Assembly (NCBI RefSeq): GCF_001969445.1
Contig: NZ_CP017297.1
Span: 806,001-870,000 of the forward strand
Direction of reading: 5' to 3'
Length of the DNA: 64,000 nucleotides
From: Brachybacterium sp. P6-10-X1
GTDB lineage: Bacteria > Actinomycetota > Actinomycetes > Actinomycetales > Dermabacteraceae
How positions within the stretch are numbered: the stretch's first letter is position 1; each line of letters begins with the position of its first letter. The notes below the pieces were generated by a model that had not been told where the DNA came from, made no database searches, and saw only the letters and a program-made list of their open reading frames with translations. The position numbers were made by a program, and so were the translations under genes. Shown here piece after piece: positions 36,729 through 45,317 of the stretch.

Positions 36729-37541
36729 GTGAACACTCCGTCCGGCCCCGCCAAGGTCCGCATCCGTCATCTGCACGACGCCAAGGACCGCGGGCGGCCG
36801 TTCTCGATGCTCACCGCCTACGACCAGTTCTCCGCCCAGGCCTTCGAGGAGGCCGGCATCGACGTGCTGCTGGTCGGGGACTCGGTGGGCACCACCGTGC
36901 TGGGGCACTCATCGACCACCGCCACCACACATCAGGACATGCTCACCTTCACCGGGGCGGTCGCCCGCAGCGTGCACCGTCCGCTGGTGGTCGCCGACCT
37001 CGCCTTCGGCACCTACGAGACCGGGCCGCTCGACGCCGTCCGGCACGGCGTCGAGCTGATCCGTGCCGGCGCGGAGATGGTCAAGCTCGAAGGCGGTCAC
37101 GCGATCGCGCCGCAGGTCCGAGCGCTGGTCGAGGCCGGCATCCCCGTGATGGGCCACCTCGGTTTCACGCCGCAGTCGGTCAATGCCCTCTCCGGCCATC
37201 GGGTCCAGGGACGCGACGCCCAGGGCGCCGATCAGCTCGCCGAGGACGCGCTCGCGATCCAGGAGGCCGGCGCCTCCGCGCTCGTGCTCGAGCTGGTGCC
37301 GGCCTCGGTCGCCGCCCGCATCACCGAGGTGGTGCAGATCCCGACCATCGGCATCGGCGCCGGCCCCGCCTGCGACGGTCAGGTGCTGGTGTGGCAGGAC
37401 ATGGCGGGCCTCTCCGGCTTCCACGGCAAGTTCGTCAAGACCTTCGCGGATCTGCGCCGTGACCTCGCCCGTGCGGCCGAGCAGTACCGGATCGAGGTCG
37501 GAGAGCGCTCCTACCCCGGCGAGGAGCACTCCTTCGAGTGA
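36729..37541 (+). CDS. panB: 3-methyl-2-oxobutanoate hydroxymethyltransferase
   Basis: A 270-residue protein. LLVGDSVGTTVLGHSSTT is near residue 43 (metal-binding Asp), GAEMVKLEGGHAI near 114, GIPVMGHLGFTPQSVN near 138 and LELVPASVAARITE near 190. It makes ketopantoate in the pantothenate pathway. The GTG start at 36729 has AGGAG 8 nt upstream; the frame extends further upstream but with poor composition. No other pan genes are adjacent. Mycobacterial panB (Rv2225) sits near glnA2, as here. Confidence 0.94.
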   Translation: MNTPSGPAKVRIRHLHDAKDRGRPFSMLTAYDQFSAQAFEEAGIDVLLVGDSVGTTVLGHSSTTATTHQDMLTFTGAVARSVHRPLVVADLAFGTYETGPLDAVRHGVELIRAGAEMVKLEGGHAIAPQVRALVEAGIPVMGHLGFTPQSVNALSGHRVQGRDAQGADQLAEDALAIQEAGASALVLELVPASVAARITEVVQIPTIGIGAGPACDGQVLVWQDMAGLSGFHGKFVKTFADLRRDLARAAEQYRIEVGERSYPGEEHSFE

Positions 37542-37681
37542 GGAACCGCGCCCGAGCAAGGGACGGCGCTGACATCGACAGCGTCATGACGGGCGCCTCG
37601 GACCCGCCTGACCCGCGCACCATGACGATGCCGATCCGACCGTGGCCCATGCCGGTCTGGATCCGACCACGGTGTCCGCGC

Positions 37682-37885
37682 TCAGACCTGCTCGCCGCCG
37701 GCCGTGCCGTTCCAGTCGGCGTCGGCCTCGTCCCATTGATCGTTGCGGCCCTCCGCGATGCTCAGCGCGTGCTGCGCCGCCTCACGGGAGGCGTAGGGAC
37801 CCATCAGCTCGGTCGCCGGGGACTGGCGGCCCTCCTCCACCGTCCGGGTGGTGAGGTTGTAGTAGAACTCCGTGGCCTGGTTCAT
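37682..37885 (-). CDS. Conserved small protein, SPOR-domain-like
   Basis: A 67-residue protein: FYYNLTTRTVEEGRQSP, then MGPYASREAAQHALSIAEGR and an acidic tail. Short proteins with the same YYNLxTxxVEEG...GPYxxREEAxxAL pattern are conserved in Micrococcales and are often annotated as SPOR-domain containing. ATG 37885 has GGAAG upstream. It diverges from map with only 32 bp between start codons, so the two probably share a control region. The function is unknown. Confidence 0.75.
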   Translation of the reverse strand: MNQATEFYYNLTTRTVEEGRQSPATELMGPYASREAAQHALSIAEGRNDQWDEADADWNGTAGGEQV

Positions 37886-37917
37886 GTCGGCTTCCTTCCC
37901 CTGTCGGTGAGAGACTG

Positions 37918-38811
37918 ATGGGTATGACTGTAGAGCAGGTGTGGATCCGTCCTGAAGGCCGCGAGCTGCTGGTACCCGGCACGCCGGGTCCGCGCCGTGC
38001 GGTGCCCGCGCGCATCGAGCGCCCCGAGTACGTGGGCAAGGACGAGGCGGTCTCCGACTCCGGTCCGAAGGTGCAGAGCGCCGACGTGATCCAGCGGGTG
38101 CGTGAGGCCAGCCGGGTCGCCGCCCTCGCCCTGGACGCTGCCGGGGAGGCCGCCGTCCCCGGCGTGACCACCGATCACATCGACGGGGTCGTCCACGACG
38201 TGCTGATCGAGCACGGCGCCTACCCCTCGACCCTCGGCTACCTCGGCTTCGAGAAGTCCTGCTGCACCAGCCTGAACGAGGTGATCTGCCACGGCATCCC
38301 GGACTCGACGGTGATGCAGGCCGGCGACATCCTCAACGTCGACGTCACCGCCTTCCTCCACGGCGTCCACGGCGACACCAACGCCACCTTCGAGGTCGGC
38401 GAGGTCCATCCTGCCGCGCACGACCTCGTCGAACGCTCCCACGAGGCGATGATGCGCGGCATCAAGGCGGCCAGGCCCGGCCGCCAGGTCAATGTGATCG
38501 GACGCGTGATCGAGAAGTTCGTGGCCCGCCACGGCTACGAGTCGGTTCGGGACTACACCGGCCACGGCGTCGCCGAGGGATTCCACAACGGCCTGGTCAT
38601 CCCGCACTACGACTCCGCGCCCCTGTTCGATGACGTGATCGAGGAGGGCATGACCTTCACCGTCGAACCGATGGTCACGATCGGCTCCCAGGCCTGGGAG
38701 CAGTGGGACGACGGCTGGACCGTGGTGACCAAGGACCGTTCCTACACCGCCCAGTTCGAGCACACGATGCTGATCACCGGCCAGGGCCCCGAACTGCTCA
38801 CCGTCGTGTGA
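37918..38811 (+). CDS. map: Methionine aminopeptidase, type I
   Basis: A 297-residue protein. The metal ligands are recognisable: DVTAFLHGVHGDTNATF (two Asp), GHGVAEGFHNG (His), TFTVEPMVT (Glu) and AQFEHTMLI (Glu). CHGIPDSTVM is the substrate-site His region. The 40-residue N-terminal extension (RPEGRELLVPGTPGPRRAVP) is typical of actinobacterial MapB-type enzymes. It trims the initiator Met from nascent proteins. ATG 37918 and ATG 37924 are two codons apart and cannot be separated. No strong SD is visible, and a leaderless mRNA is possible. Confidence 0.95.
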   Translation: MGMTVEQVWIRPEGRELLVPGTPGPRRAVPARIERPEYVGKDEAVSDSGPKVQSADVIQRVREASRVAALALDAAGEAAVPGVTTDHIDGVVHDVLIEHGAYPSTLGYLGFEKSCCTSLNEVICHGIPDSTVMQAGDILNVDVTAFLHGVHGDTNATFEVGEVHPAAHDLVERSHEAMMRGIKAARPGRQVNVIGRVIEKFVARHGYESVRDYTGHGVAEGFHNGLVIPHYDSAPLFDDVIEEGMTFTVEPMVTIGSQAWEQWDDGWTVVTKDRSYTAQFEHTMLITGQGPELLTVV

Positions 38812-38961
38812 GGGTCGGGACCGGCTGCGGACACCGAGCACGGACCTGAACGCGGGACCGCGGCGTGTGCGCTGCGGGTATCGTGTCCACCGTGAGCGCC
38901 CCGGCGGCGCGGCGACCCGCCGGGCGAGATCGCGCCCGGCGCACCGGATTCAGGAGGGGCG

Positions 38962-39783
38962 ATGGCGAAGAAGCACCGCAGGGCGTTCGGGATCGACATC
39001 GGCGGCAGCGGCATCAAGGGTGCCCCGGTGGACCTGTCCACCGGTGAGCTGACCGCGGACCGGGTACGGATCCCCACCCCGCAGCCGTCGCTCCCGGATG
39101 CCGTCGCGGACACCGTCGCCGAGCTGATCTCCTCCTTCGACCTCGAGGACGGGATGCCGGTGGGGGTCACCTTCCCCGCCGTCATCCAGCACGGCGTCGC
39201 CCAGACCGCCGCGAACGTCGACGACTCCTGGATCGGCACCGACGTGGACGCCCTGCTGACCGAGCGCACCGGACACGACGTCTTCGTGGTCAACGACGCC
39301 GATGCCGCCGGCATCGCCGAGATGGATTTCGGGGCGGGTCGCAAGAAGAAGGGCGCGGTCCTGGTGATCACGCTGGGCACCGGGGTGGGCAGCGCGATGT
39401 TCGTCGACGGCACGCTGGTGCCCAACGCCGAGCTGGGACATGTGCTGCTGCACGGCGACTCCGCCGAGAAGTACATGGCCAGCTCGATCCGGGAGCGCGA
39501 GGACCTGGACTGGGAGACCTGGGCGGGCCGGCTGCAGGAGTACTTCTCCCACATCGAGTTCCTGTTCAGCCCCGACCGCATCATCGTCGGCGGCGGGGTC
39601 TCGAAGAAGCACAAGGAGTTCCTGCCGCTGCTGGACCTGAAGACCAGGATCGTGCCGGCGAAGCTCCGCAACGAGGCCGGGATCATCGGGGCCGCGTCCC
39701 TGGCCCGTCAGGAGCAGAAGGCACTGGCGAAGAAGGCGAAGAAGCTCGCCGAGAAGGCCGAGAAGAAGGACGCGAAGGCATAG
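38962..39783 (+). CDS. ppgK: Polyphosphate glucokinase
   Basis: A 273-residue ROK-fold kinase. [17 protein letters not shown] is the phosphate loop near residue 9, [16 protein letters not shown] carries the catalytic Asp region near 110, and [20 protein letters not shown] the second phosphate motif near 134. Actinobacterial members phosphorylate glucose with polyphosphate or ATP. The C-terminal 25 residues are Lys/Ala rich ([17 protein letters not shown]), perhaps aiding polyphosphate binding. It precedes the minus-strand RNase P RNA gene and converges on it. Confidence 0.92.
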   Translation: MAKKHRRAFGIDIGGSGIKGAPVDLSTGELTADRVRIPTPQPSLPDAVADTVAELISSFDLEDGMPVGVTFPAVIQHGVAQTAANVDDSWIGTDVDALLTERTGHDVFVVNDADAAGIAEMDFGAGRKKKGAVLVITLGTGVGSAMFVDGTLVPNAELGHVLLHGDSAEKYMASSIREREDLDWETWAGRLQEYFSHIEFLFSPDRIIVGGGVSKKHKEFLPLLDLKTRIVPAKLRNEAGIIGAASLARQEQKALAKKAKKLAEKAEKKDAKA

Positions 39784-39860
39784 TCCCGGGCGGGGACGAC
39801 GAGACGTCGCCGCGGGACCGCGCTCGATGAGTCGGCGCTCCCCGGTAGACCCCGGGGGCG

Positions 39861-40225
39861 GACCAGCCGGCCTGTAAGCCGGGTTCTGTGATCGGCAGCC
39901 ATCCCTCTCGGATCGCCGTTGCCGACGACCTCCAGCGGTCCACCCGGGAACTCGGGCCGGCGCCCTCGAACGTTCCCTGTCTGACCTTGCTCCCGGTGGG
40001 GTTTACCGTGCCGACCTCGTCGCCGAGGCCGCGGTGGTCTCTTACACCACCCTTTCACCCTTACCGCCGGTGCCCCGCAGGGCGTCGGCGGCGGTCTGCT
40101 CTCTGTGGCACTGTCCCGCGGATCGCTCCGGGTGGGTGTTACCCACCACCGTGCCGGATGGAGCCCGGACTTTCCTCGACACCGGGGCGTGAGCCCCGAG
40201 GTCGCGACTGCCCGGCCGACTGGTC
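39861..40225 (-). ncRNA. rnpB: RNase P RNA (type A)
   Basis: About 365 nt on the minus strand. The 5' and 3' ends pair as P1 (GACCAGTCGGCC with GGCCGGCTGGTC). The universal core sequences are present: GAGGAAAGTCCGGGCTCC in the 5' part, GGTAAGGGTGAAAGGGTGG in the middle, and ACAGAACCCGGCTTACAG near the 3' end. It is the catalytic RNA that processes the 5' ends of tRNA precursors. A TAGACT hexamer at 40234-40239, 8 nt upstream, is a good -10. Confidence 0.95.
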
Positions 40226-40233
40226 CACCGACG

Positions 40234-40239
40234 AGTCTA
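40234..40239 (-). promoter_or_regulatory. Candidate -10 element for rnpB
   Basis: TAGACT on the minus strand lies 8 nt upstream of the predicted 5' end of RNase P RNA. No clear -35 is found at 16-18 nt. Confidence 0.4.
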
Positions 40240-40353
40240 CGCCGACCGGACCGGCTGACCGGGCACGTCCCCGGGCTCCGGAGCGCTGCGACGTGCGGAA
40301 GATCTCGCCGCCTGCTCCCGGCCCGCCGCGAGGGCACGGCCCAGAATGGTCAG

Positions 40354-41130
40354 GTGCTGATCCTGCTGCCGCCCTCGGAGACCAAGACCCGCCCCACCGA
40401 TGCCGGGGCCGGACCCCTGGAGCTGGAGGCGCTGGGTCTGCCGCAGCTGACCGAGGCGCGGAGCGCCGTCGTCCGGGCCGCCCGGCGCACGGCCGCCGGG
40501 AAGGACGGCGCCGCGAAGCTCGGTGTGCCGGTGTCCTCCCCCGAGCTCGTCGAGCGCATGGCGCAGATCGACTCCGAACCGACCGCCGTCGCGCTGTCCG
40601 TCTACTCCGGAGTGCTGTACGACCAGCTCGACCCGGCCCGATCGCTCCCCGCCGATCGCCGTGTGCTGGTCCAGAGCGCTCTTCTCGGGCTCATCGACGC
40701 CGGCAGCGACCGCATCCCGGCGTACCGGCTCTCCGCCGGCTCCACCCTCTCCCGGCTCGGGAAAGCCGGCTCCTGGTGGGCGTCGCGCCTGAAGCCGGTG
40801 GCGGCGCAGCTGCGCCGCGCACAGGCCGAGACCGGTGCCCCCGTGATCGTCGATTGCCGCTCCGGCTCCTACCGCTCCATGATGGTGGTGCGCAGCGGCG
40901 ACGGCGTGCGGGTGCTCGACGTGTCCCCGGTCCAGGAGCGCTCCGGGACGCGCAAGGTCATCTCGCACGACGCCAAGCGGTACCGCGGACTGGTCACCCG
41001 CGCGCTGCTGGAGGCCGGGAGGACGCCGGCCTCGGCCGACGAGGTCGTCGACATCGTCCGTGCGGCCCTCCCCACGCTGCACGTCGAACTCGAAGGGGAC
41101 CGTCTCGTCGTCGTGGACCAGGTGGGCTGA
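40354..41130 (+). CDS. yaaA: Peroxide stress protein YaaA (DUF328 family)
   Basis: A 258-residue protein beginning VLILLPPSETKTRPTDAG, the hallmark N-terminus. LSVYSGVLYDQLD near 75, IPAYRLSAGSTLSRLG near 120, WWASRLKPVAAQL and DCRSGSYRSMM are further family signatures. In E. coli YaaA limits intracellular iron during peroxide stress. GTG 40354 begins directly at the conserved segment. It lies downstream of the divergent rnpB and converges on the Nif3-like gene with 4 bp between stops. Confidence 0.9.
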   Translation: MLILLPPSETKTRPTDAGAGPLELEALGLPQLTEARSAVVRAARRTAAGKDGAAKLGVPVSSPELVERMAQIDSEPTAVALSVYSGVLYDQLDPARSLPADRRVLVQSALLGLIDAGSDRIPAYRLSAGSTLSRLGKAGSWWASRLKPVAAQLRRAQAETGAPVIVDCRSGSYRSMMVVRSGDGVRVLDVSPVQERSGTRKVISHDAKRYRGLVTRALLEAGRTPASADEVVDIVRAALPTLHVELEGDRLVVVDQVG

Positions 41131-41134
41131 GCTC

Positions 41135-41983
41135 TCAGCCGGAGCGACCGCCCCAGGGGTCGCTGGTGTGCTCGCTGAGCAGCACCTCGAGGCCGGGCAC
41201 GGACTCGGTGAGCAGGTCACGGGCCAGCGGCAGCCAGAGCGCCTCGCTCGCCGCATGCGGCACGTCGATCAGGGCCGGGACCGCGGCAGGGTCCGCGCTC
41301 GCCTCGACATGCTCGAGGGCGGGATGGTGGCGCAGGTCCGAGGTGATGTAGGCGTCCACTCCCGCGGCGGCGGCCTGCTCGAGAAAGGAGTCCCCGGCCC
41401 CCGGGCACACGGCCACCCGACGGACCTCGCGGTCACCGGGCCCGGTGTGCAGGATCCCGCGGGCGGTGACCGGGACGAGGTCGGCGACGGCGCCGGTGAG
41501 CGCGCCGACGGTGGTCGGCTCCGGGAGCTCGCCGATCGCGCCGAGGCCGAACAGCGTCGAGCCGTGGGCCCCGTCCTCGGCCTCCCGCGCGGGGGCCAGG
41601 GGCCGGGCACCGCGCAGATCCAGCGCGCGGGTCCAGGCACCGACGGTGCCGCGGGTGGAGCGGTCGACGTTGGTGTGCCCGCACCACAGGGAGACCCCGG
41701 CACGCAGCAGGTGCGTGACGACCGCGCCCTTGCCGTCGTCGGCAGGCAGGAAGCTGGCGCCGCGCAGCAGCAGCGGATGGTGGGTGACCAGCAGCTCGGC
41801 GCCGCGGTCCACGGCCTCGCGCGCCACGTCGAGGGTGGGGTCCACGGCGAGCAGCACGCGGTGGACGGCGGCCCCGCGCTCCCCCAGCACCAGACCGACC
41901 CGGTCCCAGTCCTCCGCCCAGGAGAGCGGGTACGTGTCCTCGAGGACCCCGGTGACGGAGCCGACGCTCGCCCTCGCGCTCAT
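41135..41983 (-). CDS. Nif3-like dinuclear metal centre hexameric protein
   Basis: A 282-residue protein. VTHHPLLLRGASF near residue 65 and CGHTNVDRSTRGT near 100 supply the metal ligands His-His and His-x-x-x-Asp, and SDLRHHPALEHVEAS near 215 the second set. Members are hexameric cyclohydrolase-like proteins (GTP cyclohydrolase I type 2/NIF3). The gene overlaps sufU by 4 bp. The mycobacterial counterpart Rv2230c lies in the same general area. Its role, perhaps iron or cofactor related, is inference. Confidence 0.88.
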   Translation of the reverse strand: MSARASVGSVTGVLEDTYPLSWAEDWDRVGLVLGERGAAVHRVLLAVDPTLDVAREAVDRGAELLVTHHPLLLRGASFLPADDGKGAVVTHLLRAGVSLWCGHTNVDRSTRGTVGAWTRALDLRGARPLAPAREAEDGAHGSTLFGLGAIGELPEPTTVGALTGAVADLVPVTARGILHTGPGDREVRRVAVCPGAGDSFLEQAAAAGVDAYITSDLRHHPALEHVEASADPAAVPALIDVPHAASEALWLPLARDLLTESVPGLEVLLSEHTSDPWGGRSG

Positions 41984-42444
41984 CGTCCCGCCACCTCGCG
42001 GGCCTCGACCAGAGCGGCGCGGTAGGCCTTCCAGGGCATCAGCACGCACTTCACGCGAGCGGGGAACTTGGCGGCGCCGACCAGCGCGACGCCGTCGCCG
42101 ATCAGGTCCTCGTCCCCTTCGACGGTGCCGCGGGAGCGCATGACCTCCTCGACGTGCTCGCGGACCGGTTCGACCTCGGCGACCGTGCGGCCGATCAGGA
42201 GGTCGGCCATGATCGAGGCGGCCGCCCGGCTCATGGCGCAGCCGATCGCGTCGTAGGAGACGTCCTCGATCCGCTCGTCCTCGCCGACGCGGGACAGCTG
42301 CAGACGCAGGGTGATCTCGTCGCCGCAGGTGGGGTTGACGTGATGGACCTCGGCGTCGAAGGGTTCCCGCAGACCGGCGTGCAGGGGACGCTTGTCGTGC
42401 TCGATGACCAGCTCGGTGTACAGGGAGTTCAGTGCTGCGTTCAT
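41980..42444 (-). CDS. sufU: SufU-type Fe-S cluster assembly sulfur acceptor
   Basis: A 154-residue protein. The three zinc/sulfur-relay Cys are in NPTCGDEITL near residue 40, AIGCAMSRAAASIMADLL near 66 and ARVKCVLMPWKA near 128, with the Asp of CGDE. SufU takes sulfur from the SufS cysteine desulfurase by zinc-ligand swapping. ATG 42444 overlaps the sufS stop and its TGA overlaps the Nif3-like ATG. The very long upstream frame in this phase is a shadow of sufS. Confidence 0.92.
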   Translation of the reverse strand: MNAALNSLYTELVIEHDKRPLHAGLREPFDAEVHHVNPTCGDEITLRLQLSRVGEDERIEDVSYDAIGCAMSRAAASIMADLLIGRTVAEVEPVREHVEEVMRSRGTVEGDEDLIGDGVALVGAAKFPARVKCVLMPWKAYRAALVEAREVAGR

Positions 42445-43718
42445 GACAGGGACCTGAAGAAGTCGGAGGTGCGGGCGACGCCGTCGACGAGGGCGTCGAC
42501 CTCGGCGGCGGTGGTGTGGACGGAGAAGCTGGCGCGGGTGGTGCCGTGCAGACCGTAGCGGCGATGGAGGGGCCAGGCGCAGTGGTGGCCGACCCGCACC
42601 TCGATGCCGAGCGAGTCGAGCACCTGGCCGACGTCGTGGGGGTGGCGGCCGGCGAGGTCGAAGGAGACCGCGCCGGTGCGCTCGGGGGCCAGGGCAGGGC
42701 CGATGATCCGCACGTCGTCGAGGGCGGCGAGCCCCCGCAGCGCTCGCTGGGTCAGGGCGCGTTCGTGATCGGCGACCTGCGCCATGCCCAGCGCGGAGAG
42801 GTAGTCCGTCGCGGCGGCGAGGCCGACGGCCTGGCTGATCGGCGGGGTGCCGGCCTCGAAGCGGGCCGGGGGCTCGGCGAAGGTGGAGTGATCCAGGTGG
42901 ACCATCTCGATCATGGAGCCGCCGGTGAGGAACGGGGGCAGCGCGGCGAGGTGCTCGTAGCGACCCCAGAGCACCCCGATGCCGGTGGGGCCGAGCATCT
43001 TGTGGCCGGACAGCGCGACGAAGTCCGCCCCGATCTCGGCGAGGTCGAAGGGCATGTGGGGCGCGGACTGCGCGGCGTCGACGACGGTCAGGGCGCCGAT
43101 CGCGCGGGCCGCCTCGAGCAGACGGGGCAGCGGGTTGATGGTGCCCAGCACGTTGGACTGGTGGGTCAGGGCGACGACCTTGGTGCGCTCGGTGAGCAGC
43201 AAGTCCAGGTCCGTCAGGTCCAGGGTGAAGTCCTCGGCCATCGGGATCCACCGCAGGGTCGCCCCGCTGCGGCGGGCGAGCTGCTGCCAGGGCACGAGGT
43301 TCGCGTGGTGCTCCATCTCGGTCACGAGGATCTCGTCGCCCTCGCGCACCCGCAGGTGATCGGGGGTGGAGCTGTCCCCGTCGCCCAGGGAGTGGGCGAC
43401 CAGGTTGAGGGCCTCGGTGGCGTTCTTGGTGAACACGACCTCGTCCGGGGAGGGAGCGCCGAGGAAGGCGGCGACCCGTTCGCGGGCCCCTTCGTAGGCG
43501 TCGGTCGCCGCGGCCGCCATCCGGTGGGCCCCGCGCTTGACGGCCGCGTGGTCGCGGGTGAGGTAGTCGACCTCGGCGTCGATGACCTGCCGGGGGCGCT
43601 GCGAGGTGGCGCCGCCGTCGAGGTAGACCATCGGCGTGTCCGGATCCAGCATGCGGTCCAAGATCGGGAAGTCCCTGCGGATCGCCTCGACGTCGAACTC
43701 TCTGCTCGGTGCACTCAC
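42441..43718 (-). CDS. sufS: Cysteine desulfurase SufS (group II)
   Basis: A 425-residue PLP enzyme. MVYLDGGATSQRP is at the N-terminus, EMEHHANLVPWQ near 130, DAAQSAPHMPFDL near 200, the PLP-Lys in LSGHKMLGPTGIGVLWG near 225, and the active-site Cys in RVGHHCAWPLH near 365. It releases sulfur from cysteine to SufU. GTG 43718 fits the family start and has GAGGAGG upstream. sufB, sufC and sufD are not in the window, so sufS-sufU are separated from the scaffold genes here. Confidence 0.94.
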   Translation of the reverse strand: MSAPSREFDVEAIRRDFPILDRMLDPDTPMVYLDGGATSQRPRQVIDAEVDYLTRDHAAVKRGAHRMAAAATDAYEGARERVAAFLGAPSPDEVVFTKNATEALNLVAHSLGDGDSSTPDHLRVREGDEILVTEMEHHANLVPWQQLARRSGATLRWIPMAEDFTLDLTDLDLLLTERTKVVALTHQSNVLGTINPLPRLLEAARAIGALTVVDAAQSAPHMPFDLAEIGADFVALSGHKMLGPTGIGVLWGRYEHLAALPPFLTGGSMIEMVHLDHSTFAEPPARFEAGTPPISQAVGLAAATDYLSALGMAQVADHERALTQRALRGLAALDDVRIIGPALAPERTGAVSFDLAGRHPHDVGQVLDSLGIEVRVGHHCAWPLHRRYGLHGTTRASFSVHTTAAEVDALVDGVARTSDFFRSLS

Positions 43719-43861
43719 CTGCGCGGTTCCTCCTCGGTTCGGTGCCGGTCGCGGCTGCTCGGCCTGGTGGGCAGGATCCGTCGGATCCGCCCGTCGGGCC
43801 ATGGGGCGGCCCTGTGGTCCGGCCGGCGCGAGCGCCCCTGCCAGTATAGGAACCATCCAGA

Positions 43862-44170
43862 GTGCGGAGCCGGGACGTGAGATCCTGGTCGTCCTTGCTC
43901 GTGACACGTGGTGGAGGAGTCCTCATCGACACCCTGATCCTGCTCCTGTTCGGCGTGACCGCCCTGGCCTTCCTGACGGTCGCGGTGATCCGGATGATCA
44001 CGCACCAGCGTCGGGAGAAGGAGAGGGCGCGGGCCGACGGCTTTCCCTCCGGGGAGCGTCCGCGCACCGAGGAGCAGAAGGGTCGCGACAAGCAGACCGC
44101 GATGATCTGGGGCTGCGCGGCCCTGGCGGTTCCCGCTGTGCTGGCCCTCGCCTACTTCTTCACCCGCTGA
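43862..44170 (+). CDS. Small membrane protein with two helices
   Basis: A 102-residue protein. Two helices flank a charged loop: LIDTLILLLFGVTALAFLTV near 21-42 and AMIWGCAALAVPAVLALAYF near 80-99, with QRREKERARADGFPSGER between. No family recognised. The GTG at 43862 is uncertain; GTG 43877 is also possible. It is divergent from sufS, 143 bp away, with no partner gene. Confidence 0.65.
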   Translation: MRSRDVRSWSSLLVTRGGGVLIDTLILLLFGVTALAFLTVAVIRMITHQRREKERARADGFPSGERPRTEEQKGRDKQTAMIWGCAALAVPAVLALAYFFTR

Positions 44171-44241
44171 GGCATCCGGCGCGCGGGAACACGGTCCCGC
44201 CTCCGCCGACGCCCTGTCGGGCACCCAGTACGTCAGCCGGG

Positions 44242-44400
44242 TCAGGTCGTGTGGTCGGAGATCTGTGCGAACAGTGATGCGGTGTCGGTGACGATCCACT
44301 CTTCGACGATCATTCCGTCGTCCAGGCGATAGTGCTCGTCGCTCATCACCTCGAGGGCTCTGCACACCTCTCCCGCTCCCGCCTCGTGGCTGGCGGGACG
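44242..44400 (-). pseudogene. Fragment of a SnoaL-like ester cyclase-type protein
   Basis: The minus strand reads ALEVMSDEHYRLDDGMIVEE and then WIVTDTASLFAQI before a stop. This is the conserved last strand and helix of SnoaL-like proteins (xxYRxxDGxIVEEWxxxDxxxLxxQI). The upstream frame turns into the tRNA-Val gene with no N-terminal domain. It looks like a 3' remnant left at the tRNA 3' end, perhaps after an integration or excision event. Confidence 0.45.
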
Positions 44401-44416
44401 GGGTTCTTGTATCAGG

Positions 44417-44490
44417 TGGGTCGTGAGGGGCTCGAACCCCCGACCTTCTGGGTGTAAACCAGACGCTCTGACCAGCTGAGCTAACGACCC
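44417..44490 (-). tRNA. tRNA-Val (TAC)
   Basis: A 74-nt cloverleaf on the minus strand: GGGTCGT paired with ACGACCC, D-arm TAGCTCAGCTGG, anticodon loop TTTACAC in a TCTGG/CCAGA stem (anticodon TAC), T-arm with GGTTCGAGCCC. The discriminator is A and no CCA is encoded. Confidence 0.96.
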
Positions 44491-44569
44491 GGGCAGGGGC
44501 ATGGCCCCCGGTGCTCCCCGACGGGGAGCCCCGTCCGCCCCGGACCCGGAGCGGTGATCACCGTGATGA

Positions 44570-44989
44570 TCAGGAGGTGCGGCTGGCCAGGCGGGTGCCG
44601 GTCCAGTCCGGGGCCAGGCTCATGGAGCTCATGACCCGCAGCCCGGCGATCCCGGCGCTCTCCTGGACGTCGCCCGGGGCGACATGACCATCGCGCCCAG
44701 CCTTCGGAGTCAGCACCCACACGGGTGCTCCGGGGGCGAGGGTGGTGAGGGTGTCGACCATGGCATCGGTCAGGTCACCGTCCCCCTCTCGCCACCACAT
44801 GATGACTCCGTCGACGATCTCTTGGCTGTCCTCGTCCTCGAGGTCCTCGCCGAGGAGGTCCTCGATGGCATCGCGCAGGTCGTGATCGACATCGTCGTCG
44901 TAGCCGAACTCCTGCACGATCTGGCCCGGGGTGAAGGTCAGCACTTCGGCAGGAGAGCTGGACGAAGTGGCGTCGGCCGACGGTGACAA
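44570..44989 (-). CDS. DUF3052 family protein
   Basis: A 139-residue protein. The conserved DUF3052 elements are LTFTPGQIVQEFGYDDDVDH, DLRDAIEDLLGEDLEDED, VDGVIMWWREGDGDLTDAMV and VWVLTPKAGRDGHVAPGDVQ. The start is TTG 44989 with AAGGAG 7 nt upstream; no ATG or GTG is better placed. The protein is found next to aceE in many Actinobacteria (mycobacterial Rv2239c). Its function is unknown, and it is divergent from aceE. Confidence 0.85.
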   Translation of the reverse strand: MSPSADATSSSSPAEVLTFTPGQIVQEFGYDDDVDHDLRDAIEDLLGEDLEDEDSQEIVDGVIMWWREGDGDLTDAMVDTLTTLAPGAPVWVLTPKAGRDGHVAPGDVQESAGIAGLRVMSSMSLAPDWTGTRLASRTS

Positions 44990-45317
44990 GAAAGAGCTCC
45001 TTACAGGAAAGGGACATGCTGAGGGACATGCTGGATGTGCCAGCTCGGACGGCTCCCGAGGGGCCGGGACGAGTTGTGCGCGCATGAGTCTATGTCACCC
45101 GCCACCCTCACGCACTCCGCGGCGCGGGACGTTCGCCCCGGGGCGCTTCCCGATCCGTCCCGGATGTTCGCCGTCTCACACGTGAGGAGGTCTCGTGAAG
45201 GAGTCCAGCAGGCAGTGCGACGGTAGGCTGAACGGAACCCAGGTCGACGGAGCGGTGCCCACCGGCGCCCACTGCTCCTGACGCCGGTCCATCGCCTCCC
45301 GTAGAGAGAAGGACAGT
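44990..45317. other. Intergenic region between DUF3052 and aceE
   Basis: No gene is supported in these 328 bp; the minus frame to 45085 has poor composition. It holds the tandem 12-bp units GGGACATGCTGA and GGGACATGCTGG (45011-45034) in the DUF3052 leader, a possible -10 for DUF3052 (TAGACT near 45088), and a possible -10 for aceE (TAGGCT near 45225). Confidence 0.5.

Noticed and set aside
39861..40225. Plus-strand open frames through 39888-41351
   Set aside because: The region is RNase P RNA on the minus strand; the frame reads through structured RNA.
42445..44091. N-terminal extension of sufU by more than 500 codons
   Set aside because: It is antiphase sufS sequence; SufU proteins are about 150 residues.
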